From Streptomyces sp. XM4193 (GTDB taxonomy: Bacteria; Actinomycetota; Actinomycetes; Streptomycetales; Streptomycetaceae), in contig NZ_JALLGK010000005.1 of the NCBI RefSeq assembly GCF_023072595.1, positions 248,001 to 312,000 of the forward strand: a stretch of DNA of 64,000 bases. The letters are read 5' to 3'. The notes beneath the pieces were generated by a model. It searched no databases, had not been told where the DNA came from, and saw nothing but the letters and a program-made list of their open reading frames with translations. Shown here one piece after another: positions 24,461-33,206 of the stretch. The position numbers and the translations under genes were made by a program. Every line of letters begins with the position of its first letter. Within the stretch, counting starts at the first letter, position 1.

Positions 24461-25055
24461 CGTTCGCCCTCCAGCGCCTCGCGCGCGTTGTGTCCGGCCG
24501 GTGGGCTGCGCGGTCGGCGGCTCTCAACCGCCGCCGGGCGTCGGCCTGTTCGTGTCCCGGGCACAGTTCAGCGCAGTGTCGGGGCAGTTGCCGCGTTTTT
24601 GCTGAAAACGGGCGGTGAGCCGCAGTTGATCACTAAGATTGACTTTGCGGCGATGTAAAGACGAAACGATTCTGGGGAGGTCGCCGCGGCGCCGGCGGGC
24701 ACTCGCCGCACACGGAGACCTGGAACGGCGGCCGGGAACGGCGGCACACGCGCGGGGCGCCGGTGGCGCACGGGAGCGGAGTTGCCGGGGTGGGCGGGTG
24801 GCGCGGGCGGGGCGCGTGTCACCCGTACCCCGGCGCCGGCCGTACGCCCGCGCCGGCCGTACGCCCGCGCCGCCCGTACGCCCGCGCCGCCCGTACGCCC
24901 GCGCCGCCCGTACGCCCGTGCCGCCCGTACGCCCGCGCCCGCCGTGCGCCCGTACGCCCGTGCCACACGCCGGGACAGGCCCGCCCGGCCACCGGACCCG
25001 CCCGGCCACCGGACCCGCCCGGCCGCGCCACCCGCCCGCGCCGCTGCCGCGTCCG
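24461..25055. other. Intergenic region between cas6e and glgX
   Basis: No gene is supported. The stretch 24595-24680 is AT-richer (GCTGAAAACG, TTGATCACTAAGATTGAC, GCGATGTAAAGACG) and probably holds the cas6e promoter. No CRISPR repeat is present there. The right half is filled by 17-bp tandem repeats. Open frames across it are rich in Arg, Ala and Pro only because of the repeats. Confidence 0.5.
24824..25048. repeat. 17-bp GC-rich tandem repeats
   Basis: The unit CGTACGCCCGCGCCGCC recurs every 17 bases from 24841 (24858, 24875, 24892, 24909, 24926), with diverged copies on both sides. A second family of the same length, GCCCGGCCACCGGACCC, follows from about 24980 to 25025. Both lie directly downstream of the glgX stop. 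The unit may affect transcription termination or just reflect slippage; CGTACG gives each unit a small palindrome. Confidence 0.75.
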
Positions 25056-27353
25056 CTAGCGGGCCACGCGCCAGAGGTGCACGGTGCGGGGCGGCACCGT
25101 CACCTCCGTGCCGGCCGTCACCGCTCGTTCGGGCGCCGGGCCGGGCGACTCCGGATCGGTGTCGACCAGCAGCTCGTACGCCTCGGCCCAAGGGGCGCCG
25201 GGCAGTGGGAAGTCCAGCGGTTCGTGGCCGGCGTGGAGCAGCAGCAGGAAGCTGTCGTCGGTGATCTCCTCGCCGCGCGCATCGCGGCCGACGATGTCGT
25301 TGCCGGAGAGGAACATCGCGACGGTGGTGCCGGGCGTGTACCAGTCGTCCTCGGTCATCTCCGCCCCCTCGGCGGTGAACCAGGCGAGGTCGCGCAGTCC
25401 GTCCGGGCCCTGCGGGCGGCCGGAGAAGAACGCCTTGCGGCGCAGTACGGGGTGGGCGCGGCGCAGTGCGATCAGCCGCGCGGTGAGGTCGAACAGCTCG
25501 CGCCAACCGGGTTGGCGCAGCAACGACCAGTCGACCCAGCCCAGTTCGTTGTCCTGGCAGTAGCCGTTGTTGTTGCCGTGCTGGGTGCGGCCGAACTCGT
25601 CGCCGGCGACGAGCATCGGCACGCCGGTGGAGAGGAGCAGGGTGGTGAGCATGTTGCGCAGCTGGCGGCGGCGGAGCGCGTTGATCCGCTCGTCCTCGCT
25701 CTCGCCCTCCGCTCCGCAGTTCCAGGAGCGGTTGTCGTCGGTGCCGTCTCGGTTGTCCTCGCCGTTGTCCTCGTTGTGCTTCCCGTTGTAGGTGACGAGG
25801 TCGCGGAGGGTGAAGCCGTCGTGTGCGGTGATGAAGTTGACCGAGGCGTACGGGCGTCGGCCGCCCCAGGCGTAGAGGTCGCTGGAGCCGGAGAGGCGGT
25901 AGCCGAGGTCGCGCACGTCGGGCAGGGCGCCGCGCCAGAAGTCGCGGACGGCGTCGCGGTAGCGGTCGTTCCACTCGGTCCACAGCGGGGGGAAGGCGCC
26001 GACCTGGTAGCCGCCGTCGCCGACGTCCCAGGGTTCGGCGATGAGTTTGACGCGGCGCAGCACCGGGTCCTGGGCGATGACGGCGAGGAAGGGGGAGAGC
26101 ATGTCCACGTCGTGCATCGAGCGGGCGAGTGCGGCGGCGAGGTCGAAGCGGAATCCGTCGACGCCCATCTCCTGGACCCAGTAGCGCAGCGAGTCGGTGA
26201 TCAGGCGCAGGACCTGCGGCTGTACGACGTGCAGGGTGTTGCCGCAGCCGGTGTAGTCGGCGTAGCGGCGCGGATCGTCGCCGAGGCGGTAGTAGCCGCG
26301 GTTGTCGATGCCGCGCAGGGACAGGGTGGGGCCGAGCTCGCCGGCTTCCGCGGTGTGGTTGTAGACGACGTCGAGGATCACCTCGATTCCGGCGCGGTGC
26401 AGTGCGCGCACCATGTCGCGGAACTCGCCGACCTGGCTGCCGCGGCTGCCGTGCGCGGCGTAGCCGGCGTGCGGGGCGAAGTACCCGATCGAGTTGTATC
26501 CCCAGTAGTTGCGCAGGCCGCGGCGGAGCAGGTGGTCCTCGTGTGCGAACTGGTGGACCGGCAGCAGCTCCACGGCGGTCACGCCGAGCCGGGTCAGGTG
26601 TTCCAGCGCGGCCGGGTGGGCGAGCCCGGCGTAGGTGCCGCGAAGCTCTTCGGGGACGCCGGGGTGGCGTTTGGTGAAGCCGCGCACGTGCAGTTCGTAG
26701 AGGACGGTGTCGGCCCACGGGGTCTTCGGGCGGCGGTCGTCGAGCCACTCGTCGCCGGGGCCGCTGGTGTCGCCGCTGTGCACGACGACGCCCTTGGGCA
26801 CGTGCCGCGCGGAGTCCCGGTCGTCTCGGACGGTGTCGGCGAGGTGCTGTTCGGGCCAGTCGCGCACATGGCCGTAGACCTCGGGCGGGAGCGTGAAGTC
26901 GCCGTCCACGGCCCGGGCGTAGGGGTCGAGGAGGACTTTGGCCGGATTCCACCGTGCGCCGGACCAGGGGTCCCAGCGGCCGTGCACCCGGTAGCCGTAC
27001 CGCTGGCCGGGGCGTACGCCGGGCAGGAAGCCGTGCCAGATCTCGTGGGTGAGCTCGGTCAGCGGATGCCTGGTCTCGTGGCCGTCGTCGTCGAAGAGGC
27101 AGATCTCGACGCCCTCCGCGCCGCCCGCCCAGAGGGCGAAGTTGGTGCCGTGCACGCCGTCGGGGCCGGAGTGGTAGCGGGCGCCGAGCGGCTGCGGGCT
27201 GCCGGGCCACACGGACCGGGACCGCGGGGACGCATGCTCGGCGGGGGCGGTGGGACGCGTGCCGGGGGTCGTGGCGGGAGGCTCGGGGACCGGGCCGGGG
27301 GCCGGGCGCGAGGGGCGAGCGGGGTCCGCGGGGTGGCCGGTGGCCTGCGTCAT
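25056..27353 (-). CDS. glgX: Glycogen debranching enzyme (isoamylase type, GH13)
   Basis: This 765-residue enzyme hydrolyses alpha-1,6 branches of glycogen left after phosphorylase action. A CBM48-like domain (about 45-170) precedes the GH13 barrel. Visible catalytic motifs are VILDVVYNHTAE (region I), GVDGFRFDLAAAL with the nucleophile aspartate (II), LIAEPWDVG with the acid/base glutamate (III) and FITAHDGFTLRDLV (IV). GRTQHGNNNGYCQDNELGWVDW is typical of GlgX/TreX. The ATG at 27353 (MTQATGHP) follows AAGGA. The first 40 residues are Pro-rich. It works in the same pathway as the phosphorylase at the left edge of the window. It is divergent from the L,D-transpeptidase gene. Confidence 0.96.
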   Translation of the reverse strand: MTQATGHPADPARPSRPAPGPVPEPPATTPGTRPTAPAEHASPRSRSVWPGSPQPLGARYHSGPDGVHGTNFALWAGGAEGVEICLFDDDGHETRHPLTELTHEIWHGFLPGVRPGQRYGYRVHGRWDPWSGARWNPAKVLLDPYARAVDGDFTLPPEVYGHVRDWPEQHLADTVRDDRDSARHVPKGVVVHSGDTSGPGDEWLDDRRPKTPWADTVLYELHVRGFTKRHPGVPEELRGTYAGLAHPAALEHLTRLGVTAVELLPVHQFAHEDHLLRRGLRNYWGYNSIGYFAPHAGYAAHGSRGSQVGEFRDMVRALHRAGIEVILDVVYNHTAEAGELGPTLSLRGIDNRGYYRLGDDPRRYADYTGCGNTLHVVQPQVLRLITDSLRYWVQEMGVDGFRFDLAAALARSMHDVDMLSPFLAVIAQDPVLRRVKLIAEPWDVGDGGYQVGAFPPLWTEWNDRYRDAVRDFWRGALPDVRDLGYRLSGSSDLYAWGGRRPYASVNFITAHDGFTLRDLVTYNGKHNEDNGEDNRDGTDDNRSWNCGAEGESEDERINALRRRQLRNMLTTLLLSTGVPMLVAGDEFGRTQHGNNNGYCQDNELGWVDWSLLRQPGWRELFDLTARLIALRRAHPVLRRKAFFSGRPQGPDGLRDLAWFTAEGAEMTEDDWYTPGTTVAMFLSGNDIVGRDARGEEITDDSFLLLLHAGHEPLDFPLPGAPWAEAYELLVDTDPESPGPAPERAVTAGTEVTVPPRTVHLWRVAR

Positions 27354-27477
27354 GTGCGTCCTTGCCGGTGAGGTGCTCTGTGGTGCTTTCCTGGCGATTG
27401 TCCCCATACGCGACGTCTCACCCGCACGTACGAGCCGTACGTTTCTCGCCACCGGTGTGGTCGTTGGTGCGGATGTG

Positions 27478-28716
27478 ATGGAACGAAGGCTGCGCGGTTC
27501 GATGCTGGTGGTGGTGCTGTGGGCGCTTGTCGGAAGCGGCCTGTCCGGCTGCGGTGCGGCCCCGGAACGCAGGGCGCCCGCGGACGCCGTTCGGGTGAGC
27601 CCGGCCGACGGCGCCCGGGGCGTGGCGGCGGGCGAGTCGCTGGCGGTGACGGTGCCGGACGGGCGCCTGGAGCGGGTGGTGGTGCGGCGGGAGGACGCGG
27701 AGTCGCTGGGCGTGCAGCGCGGCCCCGCCGAACGCGTCGCGGGCCGGCTGTCCTCCGACGGCCGTACCTGGCAGCCGACCTCCGGACAGCTGCTCCTCTC
27801 CAGCCGCTACGAGATCCGCGCCGAGGCGGTGGACGGCCACGGGCGGCGTACGGTCCGGCGCACGACCTTCGCCACCCGCGAGCCCGGCCCGCGACTGATC
27901 GGCCGCTTCACTCCGGAGGACGGCCAGACCGTCGGCACCGGCATGATCGTCTCGCTGAACTTCAACCATCCGGTGGTCGACCGGGCCGCCGTCGAGCGCG
28001 CGGTGACGGTGAGCGCCGAGCCCCGGGTGCCGGTGGTGGGCCACTGGTTCGGCAACCGGCGGCTGGACTTCCGGCCGCGGGAGTACTGGCGCCCCGGTAC
28101 CGAGGTCACCCTCGACCTGCGGCTGCGCGATGTGCGCGGTGCCAAGGGCTCCTACGGGGCGCAGGACAAGAAGGTGCGGTTCACCATCGGCCGGGACCAG
28201 CGCAGTCATGTCGACGCCGATGCGGGCACGCTGACCGTACGGCGCGGCGGCGCGCATGTCCGTACGGTGCCGATCACCGCGGGGCCGCCCGAGTTCGCCA
28301 CCTACAACGGGGCGATGGTGATCAGCGAGAAGCACACCGAGACGCGGATGAACGGCGCGACGGTGGGCCTGGCGGGGGAGTACGACTATCCGGACGTCCC
28401 GCACGCGATGCGCCTGACCAGCAGCGGGACCTTTCTGCACGGCAACTACTGGGCGGACGCGGGGGTGTTCGGCACGCAGAACACCAGCCACGGCTGCGTG
28501 GGGCTGGAGGACGTGCAGGGCGGCAGCGAGGAACTGCCCGCCGGCTGGCTCTTCCGCAGCTCGCTGATCGGCGATGTGGTGGAGGTGCGCGGCGGCGGTG
28601 GCGAACTCGTCTCCCCGGACAACGGATTGAGCGGCTGGAACCTCGACTGGCCGTCGTGGCGGGCCGGTTCGGCGCTGGGTCCGGAAGGCCGGAAGAAGTC
28701 CGCCTGGCAGCAGTGA
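27478..28716 (+). CDS. L,D-transpeptidase lipoprotein (YkuD domain)
   Basis: This 412-residue lipoprotein should form 3-3 cross-links in peptidoglycan or attach proteins to it. The signal ends in the lipobox LSGC at residue 25. Two Ig-like domains follow (about 35-130 and 135-245), as in mycobacterial Ldt enzymes. The catalytic YkuD domain (about 245-370) has FLHGNYWADAGVFGTQNTSHGCVGL, with the HGN...SHGC motif and catalytic cysteine. A short C-terminal extension ends in Trp-rich sequence. The ATG at 27478 lacks a strong ribosome binding site; the ATG at 27502 (MLVVVL) is an alternative that still leaves a signal peptide. Confidence 0.93.
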   Translation: MERRLRGSMLVVVLWALVGSGLSGCGAAPERRAPADAVRVSPADGARGVAAGESLAVTVPDGRLERVVVRREDAESLGVQRGPAERVAGRLSSDGRTWQPTSGQLLLSSRYEIRAEAVDGHGRRTVRRTTFATREPGPRLIGRFTPEDGQTVGTGMIVSLNFNHPVVDRAAVERAVTVSAEPRVPVVGHWFGNRRLDFRPREYWRPGTEVTLDLRLRDVRGAKGSYGAQDKKVRFTIGRDQRSHVDADAGTLTVRRGGAHVRTVPITAGPPEFATYNGAMVISEKHTETRMNGATVGLAGEYDYPDVPHAMRLTSSGTFLHGNYWADAGVFGTQNTSHGCVGLEDVQGGSEELPAGWLFRSSLIGDVVEVRGGGGELVSPDNGLSGWNLDWPSWRAGSALGPEGRKKSAWQQ

Positions 28717-28736
28717 ACGACCGTTACCCTGCCGCC

Positions 28737-29513
28737 ATGACAGCTGCCACCGTGAGTCTCACCGTCGCCGACCGGGTCGCGACCGTCCGTCTCGACCGCC
28801 CTCCGATGAACGCGCTGGACACCGCAGTCCAGGACCGTCTGGGCGAGCTCGCCGCCGAGGTGGGCGCGCGCGAGGACGTCCGCGCGGTGGTGATCACCGG
28901 AGGCGAGAAGGTGTTCGCGGCGGGCGCGGACATCAAGGAGATGCGGGGCATGGACATGGCGGCGATGGTCGCCCGGGGCCGTGACCTCCAGGCCTCCTTC
29001 ACCGCCCTGGCGCGCATCCCCAAGCCGGTGGTCGCCGCGGTCAACGGCTATGCGCTGGGCGGTGGTTGCGAGCTGGCGCTCTGTGCGGACTTCCGGATCG
29101 CCGCCGAGGACGCCAGGCTCGGTCAGCCGGAGATCCTGCTCGGGCTCATCCCCGGCGCGGGCGGCACCCAGCGGCTCGCACGGCTCGTCGGGCCCTCGAA
29201 GGCCAAGGACCTGATCTTCACCGGCAGGCAGGTCCGCGCCGAGGAGGCGCTCGCGATGGGCCTGGTGGACCGGGTGGTGCCGGCCGCCGAGGTGTACGAG
29301 CAGGCGCACGCCTGGGCGGCGCGGCTGGCGGCGGGGCCGGCGATCGCGCTGCGCGCGGCCAAGGAGTCGATCGACGCGGGGCTGGAGGTCGACATCGACT
29401 CCGGACTCGCGATCGAACGCACCTGGTTCGCCGCCCTGTTCGGCACCGAGGACCGCGCGATCGGGATGCGCAGCTTCGTGGAGGACGGCCCCGGGAAGGC
29501 CAACTTCCGCTGA
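28737..29513 (+). CDS. Enoyl-CoA hydratase (crotonase family)
   Basis: This 258-residue protein should hydrate trans-2-enoyl-CoA in fatty acid or amino acid breakdown. The oxyanion-hole segment is KVFAAGADIKEM and GYALGGGCELALCADFRIA. Both catalytic glutamates of true hydratases are in place: E in GGGCELA and E in LGQPEILLGLIPGAGGTQRL. The ATG at 28737 lies 20 bases after the L,D-transpeptidase stop, so the two may share a transcript. Which chain length it prefers cannot be told. Confidence 0.92.
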   Translation: MTAATVSLTVADRVATVRLDRPPMNALDTAVQDRLGELAAEVGAREDVRAVVITGGEKVFAAGADIKEMRGMDMAAMVARGRDLQASFTALARIPKPVVAAVNGYALGGGCELALCADFRIAAEDARLGQPEILLGLIPGAGGTQRLARLVGPSKAKDLIFTGRQVRAEEALAMGLVDRVVPAAEVYEQAHAWAARLAAGPAIALRAAKESIDAGLEVDIDSGLAIERTWFAALFGTEDRAIGMRSFVEDGPGKANFR

Positions 29514-29760
29514 GTGTCGGTGAGTTGATGTCGTTCGGCTGCCGAGGCCCGCGGCGCGCGGACTCGGTGGCGCGCTGAGCTGGGACGAAGTCGAGGCGGA
29601 CGAGGGAGGGGCGGGCACGGTCCGCAGCCGGGTTGCCGCAGAGGCAGCATTTCCTTGTGTCACGGTTCTGTCACACGGATGTTCGGGAGGTGAACCCCGG
29701 CTGACCGCCTCCCCTCTAGTCCCGCGCAACATCCGAACAGACGACACAAGGAGTTCGTAC

Positions 29761-30504
29761 ATGCCTCGAAAGCGCTCACGTCTGATCGCCGTGGCCGTGG
29801 CCGCCGCTGCCGTGCCCCTGGCGTTCGCCGGCTACCAGGCCGGTGCCGCCGGGACGAGCGACGCGAAGGGCGACAACTCGCAGCACTCCGCCGCCTCGAC
29901 CGCGCCGTGCCTGGCCGACGCCACCACGCTGCTCGGCGACCTCGACGGCGACGGCCACGCGGACAAGATCGTCAACCCGGGTCACTCCGGCACCGCGATG
30001 ACCGTCCAGTGGGGCAGCGCGGACGGCTCGTTCAGCGAGAAGCACAGCGTCAACGAGCTCGTGGGGGCCAAGGAGGCCGAGATCGCCACCGCGGCGGTCG
30101 CCGACTTCCAGAACGACGGCACCCTGGACCTGGTGGTCAACCTCGTGGAGCCGTCCCCCGGTGACGACCCCGAGACCGCCCGCCTCTCCGAGTACCGCCC
30201 GGGTCCGCTGAACCGCGCGGACCTGAGCTCCGACAACTCCCGCCACCTGGACATCGGTGACCGCGGCGAGGCGGAGGAGCTGCGCATCGCCAACTACGGC
30301 GACGACGAGTACCCGGACCTCGCGATCCTCAACGCCGCGGGCGACGGCCAGCTCGACCGGAGCGTCCGGCTGACCGAACCGGGCACCGGCCCCGGCGAGT
30401 TCGACCGCGAGGCGATGGAGGAGTACGGCGAGTGGGGCGCCAGGCCGCAGCCGCCGGCCATGCCCACCGACGGCTGGAAGCACTTCTACAAGCCCTGCTC
30501 CTGA
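29761..30504 (+). CDS. Secreted FG-GAP/VCBS-repeat protein
   Basis: This 247-residue protein has a signal peptide (RKRSRLIAVAVAAAAVPLAFAGYQAGA) and then FG-GAP-like repeats. LLGDLDGDGHADKIV and FQNDGTLDLVVN carry the DxDGDG calcium-binding pattern, and NYGDDEYPDLAIL is a third, weaker copy. Such repeats form beta-propeller blades and bind calcium or other proteins at the cell surface. No catalytic domain is present. AAGGAG lies 7 bases before the ATG. A perfect hairpin terminator follows. Function is unknown. Confidence 0.8.
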   Translation: MPRKRSRLIAVAVAAAAVPLAFAGYQAGAAGTSDAKGDNSQHSAASTAPCLADATTLLGDLDGDGHADKIVNPGHSGTAMTVQWGSADGSFSEKHSVNELVGAKEAEIATAAVADFQNDGTLDLVVNLVEPSPGDDPETARLSEYRPGPLNRADLSSDNSRHLDIGDRGEAEELRIANYGDDEYPDLAILNAAGDGQLDRSVRLTEPGTGPGEFDREAMEEYGEWGARPQPPAMPTDGWKHFYKPCS

Positions 30505-30510
30505 TCCGCG

Positions 30511-30547
30511 GCGGGTGCCGCCGACTTCCCCGCTCGGCGGCACCCGC
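30511..30547. terminator. Terminator after the FG-GAP gene
   Basis: GCGGGTGCCGCC (30511-30522) pairs perfectly with GGCGGCACCCGC (30536-30547) around a 13-base loop, seven bases after the stop codon. Confidence 0.82.
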
Positions 30548-31071
30548 TCCCGGCCGTGTCCGGCCGACACGCTTCGTGCGGTCGACACGTGTTTCCGGCC
30601 GACGCCGGCGTCCTCTGGGCGCCGGCGTTCGGCGTGTCGGCGGTGCCCGGTCCCGTCGGAGGCGTCCGGTGCGTCGGCGACTCCGGCTCCATCGGCGGCG
30701 TCCGCGCGATACGTGCTCGCTGTGGGGCGACGCGGGGGCGGGCCGGGGACGGTGGGGCCCGCGGACGGCTGCTGCGACGAGCGGGCCGGCGCCGGTGCGG
30801 CTGCGCGCGCGGGTCCTCGGGGTGGGTGCCGGCGGCGGGTCGCGCGCGGGTTCTCGGGCGATCAGTCGTTACCGCGGGTAAAAAATTTTCGAACCGCGAT
30901 CGACCGCTGGTGATCGTGTGTGCGCGGAGCGTTCGCGGCGTCGTCGCAGGTCGTACGCAGTGTGCGGGGCAACCGCCCGGCGCGCGGGGCCGGTTGGCGC
31001 GCCGGGGCGCACTGCGGGACCGGCGGGCCAATACATCCGTCCGGCCGCGAGGAGTGTCCGGAACGGTCATC
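30548..31071. other. Intergenic region before the RsbW-like gene
   Basis: No gene is supported in these 524 bases. A short AT-rich island, GGTAAAAAATTTTCGAACC, stands out at 30880-30898 and is the likely promoter region for the downstream ATPase gene. Antisense and plus-strand frames here are Arg/Pro-rich and not protein-like. Confidence 0.4.
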
Positions 31072-31578
31072 ATGGTGGTCGTCGCAGGACGTGGGGCCGA
31101 GCCGGAAAGTGGGGCGGAACGGGTGTCAATCCTCGATCGAGAGGCGGGAATCCGCCTGCCGGCTCTGCTGGCGTCGCCCGACAGCGACCCCAGCGTGGAC
31201 GAGGTACGACTGCCCAACCGTCCGGAGTCCGCCAAGACGGCCCGAATGCTCGCCGAGGCCGTACTGCGCGGCAAGTGGAACCTCCCCGCCGGGCTGACGG
31301 ACCACGGCGTGCTGCTGGTCTCGGAGTTGGTCGGCAACGCCGTGTGCCACACCGGCGCGGTCCGCTTCGGACTGCGGATGTATCGGGGGCGTGGACGCGT
31401 ACGGGTGGAGGTGCGCGACCCCTCGCGCGGACTGCCCTGCCTCCTGCCGGTGCAGGATCTGGACACCAGCGGACGAGGACTGTGGCTGGTGGAGCGGCTC
31501 TCCGACCGCTGGGGTGTGGACCTCCAACCGCACGGCAAGACCACCTGGTTCGAGATGCGGGTCGTCGAGCCGTCCTGA
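31072..31578 (+). CDS. RsbW/SpoIIAB-like ATP-binding regulatory protein
   Basis: This protein of about 168 residues has a single GHKL ATPase domain. The N-box is LLVSELVGNAVCHTG, the G1 region VRVEVRDPSRGLPC, and the G2 region LDTSGRGLWLVERLSDRWGV. Streptomycetes have dozens of these stand-alone domains, some acting as anti-sigma-factor kinases and others unassigned. No sigma or anti-anti-sigma gene is adjacent. The start is uncertain: ATG 31072 (MVVVAGRGAEPE) is chosen; a GTG at 31123 (VSILDREAG) would give 151 residues. Confidence 0.82.
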   Translation: MVVVAGRGAEPESGAERVSILDREAGIRLPALLASPDSDPSVDEVRLPNRPESAKTARMLAEAVLRGKWNLPAGLTDHGVLLVSELVGNAVCHTGAVRFGLRMYRGRGRVRVEVRDPSRGLPCLLPVQDLDTSGRGLWLVERLSDRWGVDLQPHGKTTWFEMRVVEPS

Positions 31579-31734
31579 GAGCGAGCCCGAGACCGAGCCC
31601 GCGGCGGCCGACGTCGCGGCGGCCGTACCCGCGGCGCACGAATCCGCGGCGCTGAACCGTCCCGCACCGTGGGACACGTGCCGGCTGCCGGTACCCGTGG
31701 GAACGGTCTCGGGAGGGTCGGTCACAATGGCCCG

Positions 31735-32645
31735 GTGGACTACGCAGCTCTGTTGACCCGCGCACGGGAAGCCGCCCTGCCCGTACTGGAGCGGGGCCGG
31801 CCTGCTGGGTACATCCCCGCGCTGGCCTGCGCGGATCCCCACAGCTTCGGGATGGCGCTGGCAACCGTCGACGGCGAGGTGCACGGGGTCGGCGACTGGC
31901 GCAAGCCGTTCTCGATACAGAGCATCTCCAAGCTGTTCGCGCTGGCGCTCGCGCTCCACCACGGCGGCCCGTCGCTGTGGCGCAGGGTCAACCGGGAGCC
32001 CTCCGGGAACCCGTTCAACTCGCTGATCCAGCTGGAGGCCGAACAGGGCGTCCCCGCAACCCGTTCATCAACGCCGGCGCCCTCGTCGTCACCGACGCGC
32101 TGCTCAGCCTCACCGGCGATGCCGGCGGCTCGGTGCTGGACTTCCTGCGCGCGGAGTCGGGCAGCCCGGGCATCGCCATCGACAAGGACGTCGCCGCCTC
32201 CGAGGCCGAGCACGGACACCGCAACGCGGCTCTCGCCCACTTCATGGCCTCCTTCGGGAACCTCGAGAACCCCGTCGAGGAGGTGCTGGCCCACTACTTC
32301 GCGCACTGCTCCGTGAGCATCGACTGCCACGACCTGGCGCTCGCCGGTACGTTCCTCGCGCGGCACGGCATACGGGCCGACGGCAGCCGGCTGCTCGGCC
32401 GCAGCGACGCCAAGCGCGTCAACGCCGTGCTGCTGACCTGCGGCACCTACGACGCGGCGGGCGATTTCGCCTACCGCGTGGGGCTGCCCGGCAAGAGCGG
32501 AGTGGGCGGCGGCATTCTGGCGATCGTGCCGGGCCGCGGCGCGGTGTGTGCCTGGAGCCCGGGGCTCGACGCCATCGGCAACTCAGTGGGGGCGCTCGCC
32601 GCGCTGGAGGACTTCACCGAACGCTCCGACTGGTCGGTCTTCTGA
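31735..32645 (+). pseudogene. glsA: Glutaminase gene interrupted by a single-base frameshift
   Basis: Two overlapping frames together make a full serine-dependent beta-lactamase-fold glutaminase. The first starts at GTG 31735 (VDYAALLTRAREAALPV) and includes the nucleophile motif SIQSISKLF and SGNPFNSLIQLE. The second continues with NPFINAGALVVTDALLSL to GLDAIGNSVGALAALEDF. The join is at 32052-32055, where GTCCCCGCAAC has four C where GTC-CCC-CGC-AAC would need five. The missing C truncates the protein at about one third of its length. The enzyme would hydrolyse glutamine to glutamate and ammonia. Either a real pseudogene or a sequencing error in a C run; all other motifs are intact, which suggests a recent event or an error. 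Confidence 0.85.
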
Positions 32646-32651
32646 GGCTCC

Positions 32652-32776
32652 CCACCAGCCCAGCCCAGCTCAGCCCAGCCCAGCCCAGTGCCAGGGGACG
32701 GCCGCGGTCCGGCCCGCGGAACCGCGCCTTCTTCGAACGCCCCGAACGCCCCGAACGCCCCGGGCGCCCGGGCGCT
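32652..32776. repeat. Short tandem repeats after the glutaminase gene
   Basis: CCCAG/CTCAG pentamers repeat from about 32656 to 32690, and CCCCGAACG octamers-to-nonamers repeat at about 32740-32762. Both lie between convergent genes and probably arose by slippage. Confidence 0.55.
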
Positions 32777-32784
32777 CCCCGCTC

Positions 32785-33102
32785 TCAGCGGTAGCGTCTG
32801 CCGCGGGCCGAACCGGCCTTGCGGCGGCGGTCGTTGCACAGCAGGCACTTGCCCCAGCCGGGCGGCAGCGGGTCGTCCTTGTCGCCGTACAGCGGATCGA
32901 CCGCACCGCGCGGGTGCTCCCGGCAGCCGGTCGTCCCGCCGAGCTCGGACTCCATGGCGCGCACCGAGGTCAGGGCGCGCTGGAGCGCGTCGGAGAGGGC
33001 GTCCAGCTGGTCCATGGGCGGGGTGCCCTCCCAGCTGTGCGACGCGATGTCGGTGGCCGTGCGCAGCGCGTTGTTCAGCTCGCGGAGATCGGCGTAACTC
33101 AT
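32785..33102 (-). CDS. Conserved hypothetical protein with C-terminal zinc-like CxxC
   Basis: This 105-residue protein starts MSYADLRELNNALRTATDIA and is helical to about residue 60. It ends with TTGCREHPRGAVDPLYG and GKCLLCNDRRRKAG, which supply three cysteines and a histidine that could bind zinc, then a very basic tail. I know similar proteins in other streptomycetes only as uncharacterised. The ATG at 33102 is chosen because the conserved helix starts there. It is separated from the valine operon by a terminator at 33131-33169. Confidence 0.7.
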   Translation of the reverse strand: MSYADLRELNNALRTATDIASHSWEGTPPMDQLDALSDALQRALTSVRAMESELGGTTGCREHPRGAVDPLYGDKDDPLPPGWGKCLLCNDRRRKAGSARGRRYR

Positions 33103-33130
33103 GCCTGCGAGCCTAGACCGTGGCACCGAC

Positions 33131-33169
33131 AACGCCGTTCGCCCGGTACGGAGCCGGGCGAACGGCGTT
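33131..33169. terminator. Terminator of the valine degradation operon
   Basis: AACGCCGTTCGCCCGG (33131-33146) pairs perfectly with CCGGGCGAACGGCGTT (33154-33169) around a 7-base loop, 38 bases after the last gene of the operon on the minus strand. Confidence 0.85.
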
Positions 33170-33206
33170 CTCCTCGATCAGCGGACGGAGCGCTGGTCCG
33201 CCGGTG

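Noticed and set aside
24595..24680. AT-rich stretch upstream of cas6e considered as a second CRISPR leader.
   Set aside because: No copy of the repeat, even degenerate, follows it on either strand; it is better explained as the cas6e promoter.
24568..27210. An 880-codon minus-strand frame overlapping glgX.
   Set aside because: It is the glgX region read in another frame and is dominated by arginine and proline; its end is made by the 17-bp repeats.
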